From Anoplopoma fimbria (lineage: Eukaryota > Chordata > Actinopteri > Perciformes > Anoplopomatidae), in assembly GCF_027596085.1 (NCBI RefSeq), contig NC_072450.1, positions 6,424,736-6,488,735 on the forward strand: 64,000 bases of DNA. The letters run 5' to 3'. Shown here piece after piece: positions 35,301-46,599 of the stretch. Positions within the stretch are counted from its first letter, which is position 1; each line of letters starts with the position of its first letter. The notes below the pieces were generated by a model, which did not search any database, was not told the origin of the DNA, and saw only the letters and a program-made list of their open reading frames with translations. The translations under genes were made by a program, and so were the position numbers.

Positions 35301-36090
35301 CGGAGTTCTTCGTGACAGCTCCGACTTTCAGAACACGCACTCGGAATAAAAAGGTGCTCTTAGCATTCATAAATGTGCACTCACAGTGGACGATCCATCA
35401 TAATCACGGGGGCATACTGTACATAGCTCAGTGGGCACAGCAGTCTCTTTTTGTCTCAGCTGCTGACATTCAAACAAAGCGCTGGCTCCCTCCACTCCTC
35501 TGCAGGATCACCAATGAAAAACAACAACAAATGAATCACAGGCTACAGCAGCCCACTTTGCTCCCTTCACAGCATATAAAATGTCAATGCGCACCACAAT
35601 CCCTTACGGTGATGGATGGCTTAGAGTCGCCGCTCTGTTTCAGAACACAAAGCACCGACTCCACCTCACACTACCTACACATTTCACACTTCTTTGTAAA
35701 TGTCATGCACAGGTTTCATGAACAGATGTCGCCTCGTTGTTCATAAGATGACCCACGCCAAAAGGCAACTGCACTGTAGTTTTCCAGCTAAGACCCAGAC
35801 CAAAAGCCCCTCTCTGAATGATGGAGAAATTTCTGTTGTCATTTTTTTAATACATATTTTCCTCAGCTTTTCAATTGTAAGTAGACATCTAGAGTGCTAT
35901 AAGTGAATGGTTCACCCCTTTTTCAAAGTTTTACATGCTTTAATTATTAATGAAAAAAAGGACATTTTGTAGTTTAAAGCCAGTAAAAATTCTATATCTC
36001 CATTTTCTCCATTTCCTACAGCAGGGCAAGAAGGGGCTTAACGAATAAATGCACTGTGTGCAGTTTTGCAATGATATAAGATTTGACTGC
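35301..36090. other. Non-coding, longest non-repetitive frame
   Basis: A 144-codon plus frame (35312-35746) crosses this region. It has no recognisable domain, and its His/Gln/Thr-rich composition and lack of splice context argue against a gene. The region 35.39-35.76 kb is otherwise CNE-like. Confidence 0.4.
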
Positions 36091-36093
36091 AGT

Positions 36094-36740
36094 TAGGCAT
36101 GTCACAATACCAGAACTTTTTTAGACAATACCAATACCAGTGAAATTTCGAGTAAAACAATAAATCCTATCCTATGTACTCCAACATACACTCCTTAATT
36201 GCTATTTACATACTGGTTTTTGTTCTGAATTTGAACAGGTCAATCCCTCTCTAATATCTAGAAACAAGCTTTGGCTCACGAGGTAGAGTGCTTTTTCCTC
36301 AACCACAAGGTTGGTGGTTTGAACCCTGGCCTCCTTGAGCAAAACACCTAACCCCGAGTTGCTCCCCGGGCGCTTCTTAGCAGCCCACTGTATCTATGTA
36401 TGTACATGAACAATAAAGCGGATATTCATATTCATATCGATTCATATTCATTAAAACAATCGTATTCCTTCAAGTTTCACATCAAAAAAGTAAACTTTTC
36501 AATATTGCATTTGAACACATTATGGTTAAGGGTCATTTTTACTAAATAGCACCTGAACACGTCATAGTGTAAATCAATGGCAGCACAGGTTAACGTTAGC
36601 TGTTTGCTCAGCAGGACAACGTGTTGCTGTGAGTCTCAAGCCATGACGTATATTGCACTAAAGAAAAACAGGTACCGTCACGATTTTTCAGAACTTTGGC
36701 ATTGACTTGGTGCCAGTATCAACCAGTAACAGCATTTTGC
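36094..36740. mobile_element. hAT-like element, split by a SINE
   Basis: The left end has GGCATGTCACAATACCAGAA and CAATACCAATACCAGTG. The right end has GGTACCGTCACGATTTTTCA and TTGGTGCCAGTATC. These are the paired ends of a familiar fish element in which VATACCAGT-type strings recur. The middle is interrupted by a plus-strand tRNA-SINE. No transposase is visible. Confidence 0.5.
36268..36453 (+). mobile_element. tRNA-derived SINE (third family), nested
   Basis: Starts with a tRNA-like head (GGCTCACGAGGTAGAGTGC). The B box GGTTTGAACCC is at 36316-36326, 44 nt after the A-box start at 36272. The middle carries TGAGCAAAACACCTAACCCC and GAGTTGCTCCCCGGGCGC, similar in wording to the central part of the 24/26/51 kb SINE. 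The tail is a (TTCATA)-type repeat after AATAAAGCGG. A 6-bp candidate duplication AAACAA flanks it (36262-36267 and 36454-36459). Confidence 0.8.
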
Positions 36741-37585
36741 TCAAATGGAATTGCAAGTGGAACCTCAGGGGCCCAAAGTACCCCGTTAGAAATCCACATG
36801 AAAGTTAAAAAGAAAATGTTCTGAAGGAATGTGTTAAATATGTAATACATTTTCAAAAGACATTATCATCAAGGAAAGCCACGCTAGAAATAGAAAATGA
36901 GGCAAATGGTAAAAACTCTTTTCTTTTTTTCTTTACTTGGTGCATGAATGTGGGGATTGTAGTCACGTATTTGGCGCGCTTCTCTCTCTCAGGGATGTGC
37001 TTAAGGGATTACTGGGTAGGAGGAAGACAGAGGCAGTGATGGGACAAAGGGACATCTAGAATTCACTGAGAGAGAAGCTTGTTTGGCTTTGGTCCATGGT
37101 CATCAACCCCTTCATCTCTCGCTTCTTCTCGTCAACAAGTCCTCAAAACTGTACTGGCAAAAAAAGGTTGTTTGTCATAGAGATCGATAAATGTCCAAAG
37201 TGATCGATATGACCGTTTACTGATCTGTCGCCCCATTCAGCAGGACAACATCATTATCAGAGCCTTTCAAAACAGTTACAAATGACTATTAGAAAAATGT
37301 TATTTAACAATGTCCTGATTTCCTACTTTTTGGTTAAGTTTATGCATAAAAACTACGTTGTTAAGGCAAGGGAAGTTTGCCTTAACAACAATAACGCAAC
37401 AGCAAATACTTCACAGCCTAGTACTATTTGTGGGGCTTGATCAGCATAGTAAACTGTGTTCTTGAACCACACAACACAAGTGAGCTTTCATGAAAATATA
37501 TTGGTTAAATGTGTTGAGATGGATGTGGTCACAGGCTGATTTTAGCTAGAAGTATCAGCCACAGTTAGCAGCCCTTAAGCTTGAT
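36741..37585. other. Non-coding, nothing recognised
   Basis: AT-rich. An AATCGATAAATG/GTGATCGATATG pair near 37180 is unassigned. Confidence 0.45.
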
Positions 37586-37591
37586 CCCACC

Positions 37592-37850
37592 AAAAAAAAA
37601 AAAAAAAAAAGTCATAAACTGCAAATTGTCAACTGATGAATGAAAGACTACAGTTTGAAATTTTCTTTCGATGCTTTTTTTATTAGCAGGAAATTATAAG
37701 ACATGTAATGGGGCAGCAGGGCATCGGCCATCATTCTTTAGGAAATTAAAAAAGAAAAAAAGCACAAGCCCTTGAAAGTCTGTAAAACTCATTTGCACTA
37801 AACAAGCACTGGCTGCGGGCATGTCACTGCAAAAAAAAAAAAAAAAAAAA
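37592..37850. repeat. Two poly-A runs
   Basis: A19 at 37592-37610 and A20 at 37831-37850. No retroposon body could be attached to either, so they may be simple homopolymers. Confidence 0.8.
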
Positions 37851-38195
37851 GACTGGATGTATCAGTCACATCACACTCTTGTAGTCTGGAATGAATGGTG
37901 ACCTGGGGTTACTCTCTCACATTTATAGTCTGAGCAGCAATACTTAGCTTCACAAGATGCTATGGGACTTTCTAAAGTTTAAAAAAAGTGCAACGTGTAA
38001 GATACGGACAGAATTTCAATTTACAACAGTCAACAATGAACTAACATCAACAGAATGTGAAGAGATTACAATGTTGTCGTCATGTCAACGTGTTTTTATT
38101 GTGTTGCAGAGATCCACCTGTTCCTCGATAGGCAACGGCAAGTCACTGTAGCAACCAGTCTGTCCTCAGTCCAACACGAGAGGACGAAGACGTAG
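37851..38195. other. Non-coding, nothing recognised
   Basis: The plus frame at 37957-38151 has no domain. Otherwise unassigned sequence. Confidence 0.45.
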
Positions 38196-38199
38196 AGCC

Positions 38200-38885
38200 G
38201 CCTTCACGTTTCGATAGTTTAGTGATTATAGTAAATCTTAAGAGGCAGAAACAAGAAAACTATTTATATTTTAATTGATATTCTGGCAGCAGCTCTGGGC
38301 CCTGGGGGACTTTTAGTTAGCGGTTAGCTGTAGCACCCAGCATTCCCCAGTGTAAACACATACGCCGGGAGTCACAGGGTGCTGCTTGGTTTTAACTGTA
38401 GTAGTTTGTAGCACTTATTATATTCGTATTAGTCTGTTGCAATTATTGTATTCGTAGTAATTTGTTTCTGCACTATACTTTTGCTCTGGTTTATGCTTTA
38501 AGATGCTTGTTTAAGAAAGGAGATGCACTTATGACTTCTGGTGACTAGTAGTTCTCTAGAATACCTATGTTGAATACACTTCCTGTAAGTCGCTTTGGAT
38601 AAAAGCGTCTGCTAAATGACTGTAATGTAATGTAATGTAATGTAATGTAACTGCTGCAACAGAGAGTTGTGGGGAATCGTGGCAGTCCCACAGGATCCAA
38701 ACTTAGCACTGGAGTTTTTGCTGGCTGATTTTGAGTTACTACAATATCGCTAACTGAAGGTCCGTCGCATGGAGCTGCCTTCTGGCGAAGTAATCTCGTA
38801 TGGACCTAGTAGTGGTAGAGGTGAATTTTCTGACCCCTATTTGTCTGGAGCCTGCAGCTAGATGCCAAACATTGCACCTTTAAAA
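38200..38885. repeat. Dispersed repeat interrupted by a LINE end
   Basis: The right end reads CCAAACATTGCACCTTTAA, in the style of TTAAAGG-ended fish MITEs. The two halves (CATTCCCCAGTGTAAACAC...GGTGCTGCTTGG on the left and GCAACAGAGAGTTGTGGGG...CTGGCTGATTTTGAG on the right) read as one element broken by the 38.4 kb insertion. The left terminus was not located. Confidence 0.4.
38393..38653 (+). mobile_element. UnaL2-like LINE 3' end, nested
   Basis: Body 38399-38647, ending in the hairpin CGCTTTGGATAAAAGCG (38591-38607) and six perfect TGTAA repeats (38621-38650). A candidate target duplication TAACTG lies at 38393-38398 and 38648-38653, although the tail itself ends in TAA. It is about 95% identical to the minus-strand copy at 8.8 kb. 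Only 3' untranslated sequence is present. Confidence 0.8.
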
Positions 38886-39034
38886 AAAAACATCCAAACA
38901 TAATCAGCTCTACCCATTATGTTAAAGATGTAGTGGACATAAAAAGGCACACAGATGTAATAGTAGGAGACAATACCTCCATACTCTCAAACAACTCCTT
39001 TGCACATGCGTGATGAATTAAAAATGAGTAAAGA

Positions 39035-39260
39035 CAAAAGGTGCCCCTGACCTTTAGGAAGTGTATGGACACACTACGAAGACATTTATCATTTTCTAAT
39101 TAAGTAATGTGGCTAAGGCATATCTTGTGTGCCTAAAGTCTGCGCTGAAATGGGTCTCTATCAGTATGAAATTATTACAAGCCATGTTTAATTAATGGAA
39201 ATATGACCCGGGTGTCAGAGCTAATATATCAAAGAGAACTTGGCATAGTCGCAGACAAAG
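39035..39260. promoter_or_regulatory. CNE-like block
   Basis: Contains TTTTCTAATTAAGTAATGTG, GCCATGTTTAATTAATGG and CTGACCTTTAGG (nuclear-receptor half-site) within 225 bp. Good homeodomain-type density; the evidence is compositional. Confidence 0.35.
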
Positions 39261-40655
39261 GATGAGGGGGCGTTGGCTTGAAAATAACATACGGGGAAAA
39301 AAAAAAAAAAAGAGATATTTTTTTCGACTGTTATGACTGAATTGCACTGATTTCAAAATCAATTTGAAAGCTCTTGGGATTTAAGTTGTTTTAAAAATAA
39401 AGATAGAGGCAAAATAGGACGAGCAGAATCCAGTGTATTAACAGAAAACAGAATCGTTTTTTTGCAAATGACTGTATATTTGATCTTTTTTTCTGGAAAT
39501 ATATGGAGCAAATTTTAAGTACGAATCTGAAAAAATTCAAAGTTAAAGAAAAATACTTTTATTTTTAGAATTTTTCTGCATTCTCTGCAGGACCGTGTGT
39601 CCACTGTGGTTCATGGAGGTTGCAGTGGCTGGATATATCAGAATTAATGATGACATTTATTTGTATGCTGTTGTTGTGTCTGGTCAGTCGTGTTGTCCAC
39701 ATCATCTTTCCGTTTTCAGATCCCCTACAGCGGCGCCTGCATGTTAAATACCACCCACATCACATATCGTATACCCGCTCCTGTAAGTGACTCACGCTGC
39801 CATCCTTCCAAAGTCTGAGGAAGAAATCCATCCTGTCAGTGGATTCAGAATCATAGTGCTGTTGTTTAACAAACATACAATTAACCTCCATGACTTAGCC
39901 AGGGAGAGTAAAATACTTCCTCTGTTGATGTCAGCCGTTTGACAACAGATTCCGTATGCAATCTGCTTTTTGTAATGTGTTGCTGATGAGTGAACACACA
40001 GTAAAGAGACCCAAATAAAAAAAACACTAAAACGTTTAGTTTAGTGAACTGTGGCTTCTACTTATGTGTGGAAATTGTGCTCGTCTGTGGGGCCGCTTCC
40101 ATATTATGATTTATTTTACTCACTACGAGTTCCATGAAAATCTCTGAGCTTTTTTAGTGAATGTACAAAACATGCAGGGCCTTTTTGGCAGCACACGAAA
40201 GCAACTTCTAACCTACTCCGTGTGGAAAAAAAAGACGGGCACCTATTGTGACGTTAGCCAACACACAGGCACACATGCCTCTGTTCTATTTCCAAAGCAT
40301 CAAAGTGCAATTTCAATCATATTCACTCAGTAAATTGCAGGCTGGATAGTTTTTCTTTTTGCACGCTGTAGCTTGCTACACACACACACACACTCTCTCC
40401 GAACTCCAATTTACCAGCAATCTGAAAACCACCGCCGATGTCTTCGTCACGCCAAAATTGCTGTTCAATCAGATCTCAGAAATTATTGAGTGGAGTTTTT
40501 GATTGTTAACTGGCACAGACTTCAGGAGGGTAATGGGCCGGTTTGTTCGCTAGAGCAAATGGATTGTGGGAAAAGGCAGAAAAAAATCATGCAGGTGCAG
40601 CCAAAGTTGTAGCGTGAGACAATGAGCTTCATTTGAAATGATTTAGACATTTTAA
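39261..40655. other. Non-coding, nothing recognised
   Basis: A13 run near 39298 and short CA run near 40380. AT-rich sequence without recognised elements. Confidence 0.5.
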
Positions 40656-40659
40656 GAAA

Positions 40660-40730
40660 ATATCACCACGTTAGCATTGTCACTGTGAGCGCATCAGCAT
40701 GCTAAAGTTAGCGTTTAGCTCTAAATACTT
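40660..40730. repeat. Fragment of GTTAGCATGCTAA dispersed repeat
   Basis: GTTAGCATTGTCACTGTGAG, GCATGCTAAAGTTAGCG and TTTAGCTC belong to a very common fish repeat. A longer copy of the same family is at 63.05-63.42 kb. Confidence 0.55.
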
Positions 40731-40924
40731 CTGTTGTAAAGTACAGATTAATATAATAAAGGTAATGATTAGTAACAGACAGCTCTGTGGCTATGGTGTT
40801 AATCAAATCTGGCTGAGATTTCATACTTCTGATGATCACATTAAACTAATAATTAACCCAAACAGAATCGGAGGGCTACTGGTCCCGCATGGCTGAGGAG
40901 AGCGTGGCGATTATGTTAATACAG

Positions 40925-40943
40925 AGGTCAGAGGTTATGACCT
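40925..40943 (+). promoter_or_regulatory. Composite nuclear-receptor-type motif
   Basis: AGGTCA G AGGTTA (DR1 spacing, 40925-40937) is followed without a gap by the inverted half-site TGACCT (40938-40943). The sequence AGAGGTCA...TGACCTCT is an 8-bp inverted repeat with a 7-nt spacer. A DR1 is the binding pattern of RXR, PPAR or HNF4-type receptors. Function is not shown. Confidence 0.35.
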
Positions 40944-40948
40944 CTTCT

Positions 40949-40949
<1 letters not shown>

Positions 40950-40983
<34 letters not shown>
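40950..40983. repeat. (CA)17 microsatellite
   Basis: Seventeen uninterrupted CA units immediately downstream of the nuclear-receptor-type motif. Confidence 0.96.
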
Positions 40984-40985
<2 letters not shown>

Positions 40986-42065
40986 CCGTTAATGGAGAGT
41001 ACAAAGGATCACCTAATTTTACCTGCAGCAGTCTGTTCAACCTGTAACACCTGCAGAGAACTATTCAGACATTGTTAAACGAAAGGCTACACAGGAAGAT
41101 GTGAAGTGATAAAAGGCCAGTAAATATACACTGGACATTCTTTAACAATGAGCGTGTCAAGTGCAACCAGTTTGAGTACTTTTTTTATATGTTCTAATAT
41201 TGTGCAGCCATTTGAACGGAAACATGAGATTCAGCAACCAAATGGAAGAAGTCCATTGTTCCACTTGAAGTACAAGTCTTATGACTTTCATATTTGTAAG
41301 AGCTTGATCTCTTGCTCAAACAATGCTGTCGTTATTACTCTTTCCTAATGGACTTTAAACCAATATCTAAAAATGAAGGGACTTTTCTTGAATTCTGTAC
41401 AAATAACTGATGATTCACAGAGAGGACACTTTAAATAAAGAACTTTAAGTGTATTTGCTTTTTGCTATGGAACAAAAAAAGGAGAAGTTCGTCTAATGTT
41501 TGGGCCTTATTGTTTCCAAAAGCTTTCATACAGATGATACATTATTTCACTCTAAAAGGAGGCTTAAACTTGGATTTGATTCAGCACTTACAGTCACAGT
41601 ACAGTTAATGAATATACGCTATCCAATACAACTGAGCATCAGTGGTTTCATAGCGTCATGTGGCTCCCAGTCTTCCCGTTTCTTCACCGGAAACACATGA
41701 AGTAAAGCTTGTTGTGCTGATATCTGCTTTCTGGAATAGTTTGCTGCATCAAATTATCCTTGTCAGTTTTTTTTACTTCCAAACCGTAATGCATTAATGA
41801 GGCAATTTTCCCTGACAGCTCTCTCTTTTTGATTTCACTGACAAAACAGGCTGATGGGACTTACAGTACGTTGCCATCACTGCCGTCTGACAAAGTGGAT
41901 TGTTGTACGAAGACAATACAGTCTCCCTATTTTGTGAAATGAGCAGGCTGACTCTGAAGCACAGACAACAGGATCTCCACATGCATAGTGGGAGGATTCA
42001 GTTCTTAAATCTTTTTCATCTAACTCTCTGCATTGTTCTCAAGCTAGCTACTCATTGCGTCAGTC
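40984..42065. other. Non-coding, nothing recognised
   Basis: AT-rich. 41.76-41.99 kb has a balanced patch with GTAATGCATTAATGAGG, possibly conserved. No gene. Confidence 0.45.
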
Positions 42066-42069
42066 TGCC

Positions 42070-42775
42070 ATAGAGTGCTGCAGGAATGAAACCCTTCTCA
42101 AAGTCAGTGTTTTGTTTTTTTATGGGTTGTTGGTTAGAAGCTAAGAAAAATAGCAGGTTGGTTAACACTAGCTTAAGAGATTTTAACATTTTGTTCCAAG
42201 ACAAAAAATACAGTAATAATTACCCCTGTTAAGCTTTCACGTGTGTAAAAAAAAAAGCCTTTTGTTAACAAGAGGCTAAAAAGGCTACTAAACGTCATCA
42301 CACTCCAACTCTAGCTTTGTGGTGTTGACGAATGAAATCATGCGATCGTGGAGTAATTTGTCGACAGCCAATTAGCTTTTTACATCTGGCAATTACATTT
42401 ACAATTTAAAAATCATAAAAGTGGTGTTCATTTGTTAAGATAATCTTGTTGGGGAAAAAAAGGGTCAGTATCATAAGCTTTTGTTTGCCACAGAGTTTAT
42501 TTTCTGCAATAATCCCCCCAAAAGTCCCATTGGCTTTCTGTCGGGGAAACCAGTGGGATACTAACTTCTGGATTGACCTACCAAAATACGTCATCCCTGC
42601 ACAGTTATTTGGTGCTGGTCTGGTAGCGTACAGCTGGTTGATCAGAACTTGTATGCCAGAAACAGCTGCCTACCGATGCTGCTGGAATGGGGTTGATGAG
42701 TGTACCGAGTCTCAACTGGAGAGTGAATTTGCTGCACTAAGAAAACAATCTGCTGAAAGAGACTAAAATGCTCAA
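42070..42775. mobile_element. MITE-like region sharing a terminus with the 56.9 kb element
   Basis: Begins ATAGAGTGCTGCAGG (42070-42084), identical to the 15-bp terminal repeat of the 56.94 kb element, then GAATGAAACCCTTCTC. The part 42530-42770 (GTAGCGTACAGCTGGTTG, CCAGAAACAGCTGCCTACCG, GAGAGTGAATTTGCTG) reads like a common fish repeat. No matching right terminus was found, so this may be a composite of two repeats. The 106-codon frame is not a gene. Confidence 0.4.
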
Positions 42776-43134
42776 AAGAGCTGCCGAGCTAGTGATATTT
42801 ATCTGGAAATGCATTACCGCAAGCGTCTCATTTCACATTACATTTCTTTTAATATAAATGAAAAAAATATATGTAAAAATGTATGTAAAATGTTATTTTT
42901 ACACAGATTGATTCAACCTTGAATGCCTGGTCCCAGCTAATTAATAACCTTTCCTTTTTCTACAGTTCACACAAGGCAGAAATTTGCATTTGTCCAGGTA
43001 TTATTCTCCTTACATGAAATTTCAGGAGACCCAGCATGCAGATCGAGTGAGGGTGTGTGCCCGGCCGAATGTAAGTTTTACATGCTGTGTTTTTTTTTTT
43101 TTCGTGTCATTTTTTTATGCATGCATGTGCATCT

Positions 43135-43440
43135 GTGTCTGCAGAATATGAAACCGAGAAGAGAGAGGGAGATTCCTCCCCCTCGCTGCTATGCTCGGTT
43201 CAGCTGTGGGCTCTGTGAATTACTGTCCTCACTGCAGTATTTCAGCTCTCAGGCTAGATCTCTGCGGTGGAAAGCAGGGCTAACGGCGTGCCAATTAGGC
43301 TGGTAATCTAACTGACATTTGTGTTCACCGCTCTGGGGTCCAGACGGCATCAGGAGCTCAATTTGGTGAATTTGAAGTGGAGGGAATGGAGGGGGGTTGA
43401 TTTACACCTCTATAAATGAGGGCAAAGAAAAGGAAGAAAT
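43135..43440. promoter_or_regulatory. CNE-like block
   Basis: Balanced 300-bp stretch with GCCAATTAGGCTGGTAATC, CAATTTGGTGAATTTG and CACTGCAGTATTTCAGC. An 83-codon frame ends within it, without a domain. A TCTGCAG acceptor-like site at 43138-43144 is not followed by a convincing exon. Confidence 0.3.
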
Positions 43441-43890
43441 AGCAGCCATGATGAAGCCGGCGTCAATGACATTCTCTCACTATTACTGTTTGGGCAGGGA
43501 GAGGAGAAAAGTCCAATAATGCTCTCTTCTCTCTGTGTGCAATTTGCATTGATGACTCAAGAGATGTAAACAGAAACACAATGGAGAACTGATTTCTTGT
43601 TTTCCCCCCACTTGCTTTCTGTTCACTCTCTTTCATTTTGTGACATAATTTAGAAGAGTTCTGCGTAATGAGACAGAGACGAAGAAAGACGAGTAAAAGC
43701 TTCAAGGAATATCCTGACATTCCAGGAAACAAGCATTTCTCACTGGGAATTAGATGAAAAGACAAATATCAATTCTGTGATATATCTTATCTGTAGAGAA
43801 ATTGGTAGAGAATATGTTGAGCTTCCATGATGGCGCCTTCTGCTGACATGTTTCAACCATACACTGATACTGCTTTCTTTGACCAGTCAT
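43441..43890. other. Non-coding, nothing recognised
   Basis: Balanced then AT-rich. The 100-codon minus frame at 43463-43765 has no signature. Confidence 0.45.
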
Positions 43891-44035
43891 TTCAAAGAGT
43901 TTGCGAAATGATAATATACTATTTAACGTTTTCCATGATAGCTGTTCTTTTTGTAATTAATGTGTGTGTGTTTGTGTGTGTTCAAAGAGTTTGCGAAGCT
44001 CAGAAACATGTGTGTGTGTGTTCTTTTTGTCATTA

Positions 44036-44077
<42 letters not shown>
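43891..44077. repeat. Two-copy tandem duplication with (GT)n
   Basis: TTCAAAGAGTTTGCGAA occurs at 43891-43907 and 43981-43997. GTTCTTTTTGT(A/C)ATTAATG plus GT repeats occurs at 43944-43970 and 44020-44046. So a roughly 80-90 bp unit is duplicated, the second unit being shorter in the middle. A (GT)20 tract follows at 44037-44076. Confidence 0.9.
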
Positions 44078-44078
<1 letters not shown>

Positions 44079-45865
44079 GGCATTTTTAGTGATGCTGCAT
44101 TAGAGAGGTTGGTCACTACTGTAAAGTTTTCTATATTGAATGTACAAAGATAAAACAGATGAAATACAACTTCCATCTAACCTTAAAGCACACAGGCTTA
44201 CTGGAGTATTCTTTAAACAACAGATTACTTGTTCGGAGAAACAACTCAAAGGTTAACACTGCATAAGAAGAAATCTCAAATCATCATATTGTTTGGTTTA
44301 TCAACTACTGGAGTAATTAATAAAGGTTTTGACAATCAGCTTCAATGGATTTAATCAACATATGACAAATGCAGATGCAGCAGATGGGCCAGTTTTGAAG
44401 AACTTTTCTTAATGAGGCAAACCTATTTAAGCTTGACATTTACAGTTGAAAAAGTGTAATTCAGTTAATTGAAAATAAAACGTCCCTTTTGGAGACAAAT
44501 GTAAATTTAATTGATGGATGGAGTAAACAGGTTTCTACATTGTGTCATTTGTTTTAATAGAATACGTTTATTAAATAACCTACTCATTGGCTATACATCA
44601 AGTATTTCTTCATTTCAGTTAATAATAAAGGATGGAAATGTTTTCCAAAAAACTAATCAAGCAAGCACAGCATCCTTGGAAATATGCAGCTGGGTTTATT
44701 TCAAGCCATTGCATTCTTACAGAGCAACTCCAAGAAAGTTGCATGAAATGGTTCAACTGGAAATCAAAAGTGTTTATTTATCACCACTTGCACAAAGTAC
44801 TGCGGATCCTGGAATGTATAAAAAAAAGGTGTAGTTAACTGGTGTGTTATCTTTTGTTCCATAATTAAGTATGGATGAATTCTTAATTCAGAGTACGGAT
44901 GGAAAAACCTCATAATGGGGGAAGAAAATCCTTCTCAGATACACAGAAGAAGAACAAAACATGTAAATGTCTCTTAGTTTGGTCCAAAAGTTAAAAAGAA
45001 GAAACAAAAAGAGAGGAAGAGAATTTAAAAATGTATGAATATTCCAGAGTCAGGAGGCGAAAAGTCATCAAACAGGAGACAAGCATCAGAAACAAGTGAG
45101 ACAAGCGAAAAAGGAAATGAAGATCTCCGCTGAAGCAAAGCCACGACAGGCACTTTGAAACATGACAATGGCCCCGCACACGCAATGCCACTGATCAACC
45201 TCCAGCGGAAGGAAACGACACCAAATGGATTCGCATGTCTCCATCCAACCCTGATAATGTATCAGCACATCTCATGAATAAAATAATAAAGTGCTAGAAT
45301 GGGATTCAGAGGATCATCCACACACAGAATAAAGAGTGCTGCCGTTAACATTGGAAGTTCAAAATACACATAATACCAGAGGATGTTGATCATAACGGTA
45401 ATTAATTATTTCATCTGACAGAATAATCTAGAGAACAAGGGGGAACAATGGGGATTTTATGTGATGACGGAGCTGCCTGCACTCATGAGTGAATTCATTT
45501 TAGATAGCAACATGCTCTCCCTTCCTAAGGTAGAAGAACCCTTGTAGTATTTTGTAAACTTTAATTGTGTACACAATATGACATTGATGAAATTGCTTTT
45601 CCATCTTACAACATTGTCACTTCTATAATTATAACACAAGTGTATCAGATGCGCTCTCTCTCTCGCCTTAAGATGTGCATCAGATCCAGATGGAGGACTC
45701 CTCCAGGCCTCCTCACGCTACAGTCTAGCTGCTGGTGGTGGGCTCTACACAGATGTTCATGGTAGGCTAACAGCATCAACCCGCTCCAGAACAGAAAGCT
45801 GAGACTCCATAGATTCATCATTGGAAACTATTTGGAAAAGGGTAGGCACTGGATGAATTACTGTC
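44078..45865. other. Non-coding, nothing recognised
   Basis: AT-rich to 44.95 kb. 45.0-45.3 kb is more balanced and may hold a CNE. Frames up to 107 codons have no domain. Confidence 0.4.
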
Positions 45866-46345
45866 CATCAAACTCTTGCCGAAGCCAGTCGGTAGAAGAG
45901 TGAAAACATCCTTTCCATCCTGGAAAAACCTTCGGTGCCGTTATTTGCTCTTCTTTCAATGAAGACATAATCTCCATTTCTGATGTATCTGATGCTATGC
46001 TACAATGCTTATAATGAACAGCTGCCACGCCTGCACCTAAGCCACCAGTTGTCCTTAGCATCCAGTAGCTCCTCACAGGACGCTAACTGATCCGAGCACT
46101 GGCTTGCCTGACACAAACGCATCACTTGAAGACGGACAAGATGGATTTTTGTGTGATTTGTGATCCCCCGATTCTTGTATGACATCACGAGAATCCAGCT
46201 GCCGTGCAAGGTAATATGCACTGAAGCATAATACCCACTCTCCGGTTTCCCTTAGGTTAAAACTGTTTCTTTCAACACTGTTGCCGTTGGTAGCACTGTT
46301 AGCTTCTAGCCACCGATTGCTGAGTGGTTTCATGGACAACAACGG
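45862..46345 (-). pseudogene. RecQ-type helicase fragment, frameshifted
   Basis: On the minus strand one frame reads MSSLKEEQITA (within 45.94-45.98 kb). After a shift near 45914-45925 the next frame reads GKDVFTLLPTGFGKSLM. LPTGFGKS (45895-45872) is a Walker A / motif I of superfamily-2 helicases, and LKxEQ upstream is the RecQ motif 0 pattern with its glutamine. Sequence upstream to about 46345 (frame 46342-46073, ending ...SGKPVLGSVSVL) probably belongs to the same unit as 5' sequence. Everything downstream of motif I is missing. The wording matches a multicopy fish RecQ-like sequence I have seen repeatedly, so it is likely carried by a mobile element rather than being a decayed host gene. 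Confidence 0.65.
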
Positions 46346-46595
46346 CTTTCACACAACACCCTCAGCAATACTCTGAAATGAACTATTTCTACAGTCATCA
46401 TTGCAGGACGGATCATCCTTTATTGCTCCTTAAACAGCTTCAGCATTATGTTTGAGAAGGTCTTTATTTTAGGTTAAGAATAAAGCATACATATCTGAAG
46501 TTGAAACTCTATATTCAGCTATGAAAATAATATTACTCTATAAATAACCCTCAGGGTCTATCAATAAAGGGCATGCACTCTGGTACTTTCTCATC
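46346..46595. other. Non-coding, nothing recognised
   Basis: AT-rich linker between the helicase fragment and a balanced block. Confidence 0.5.
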
Positions 46596-46599
46596 ACTC

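Noticed and set aside
35312..35746. 144-codon plus-strand frame
   Set aside because: No recognisable domain, no coding-type composition and no splice context; treated as chance in a balanced region.
42446..42766. 106-codon plus-strand frame
   Set aside because: It runs through a common repeat-like segment and lacks a domain.
45565..45765. Trp/Arg-rich frame near the helicase fragment
   Set aside because: On the opposite strand to the helicase reading and without any domain.
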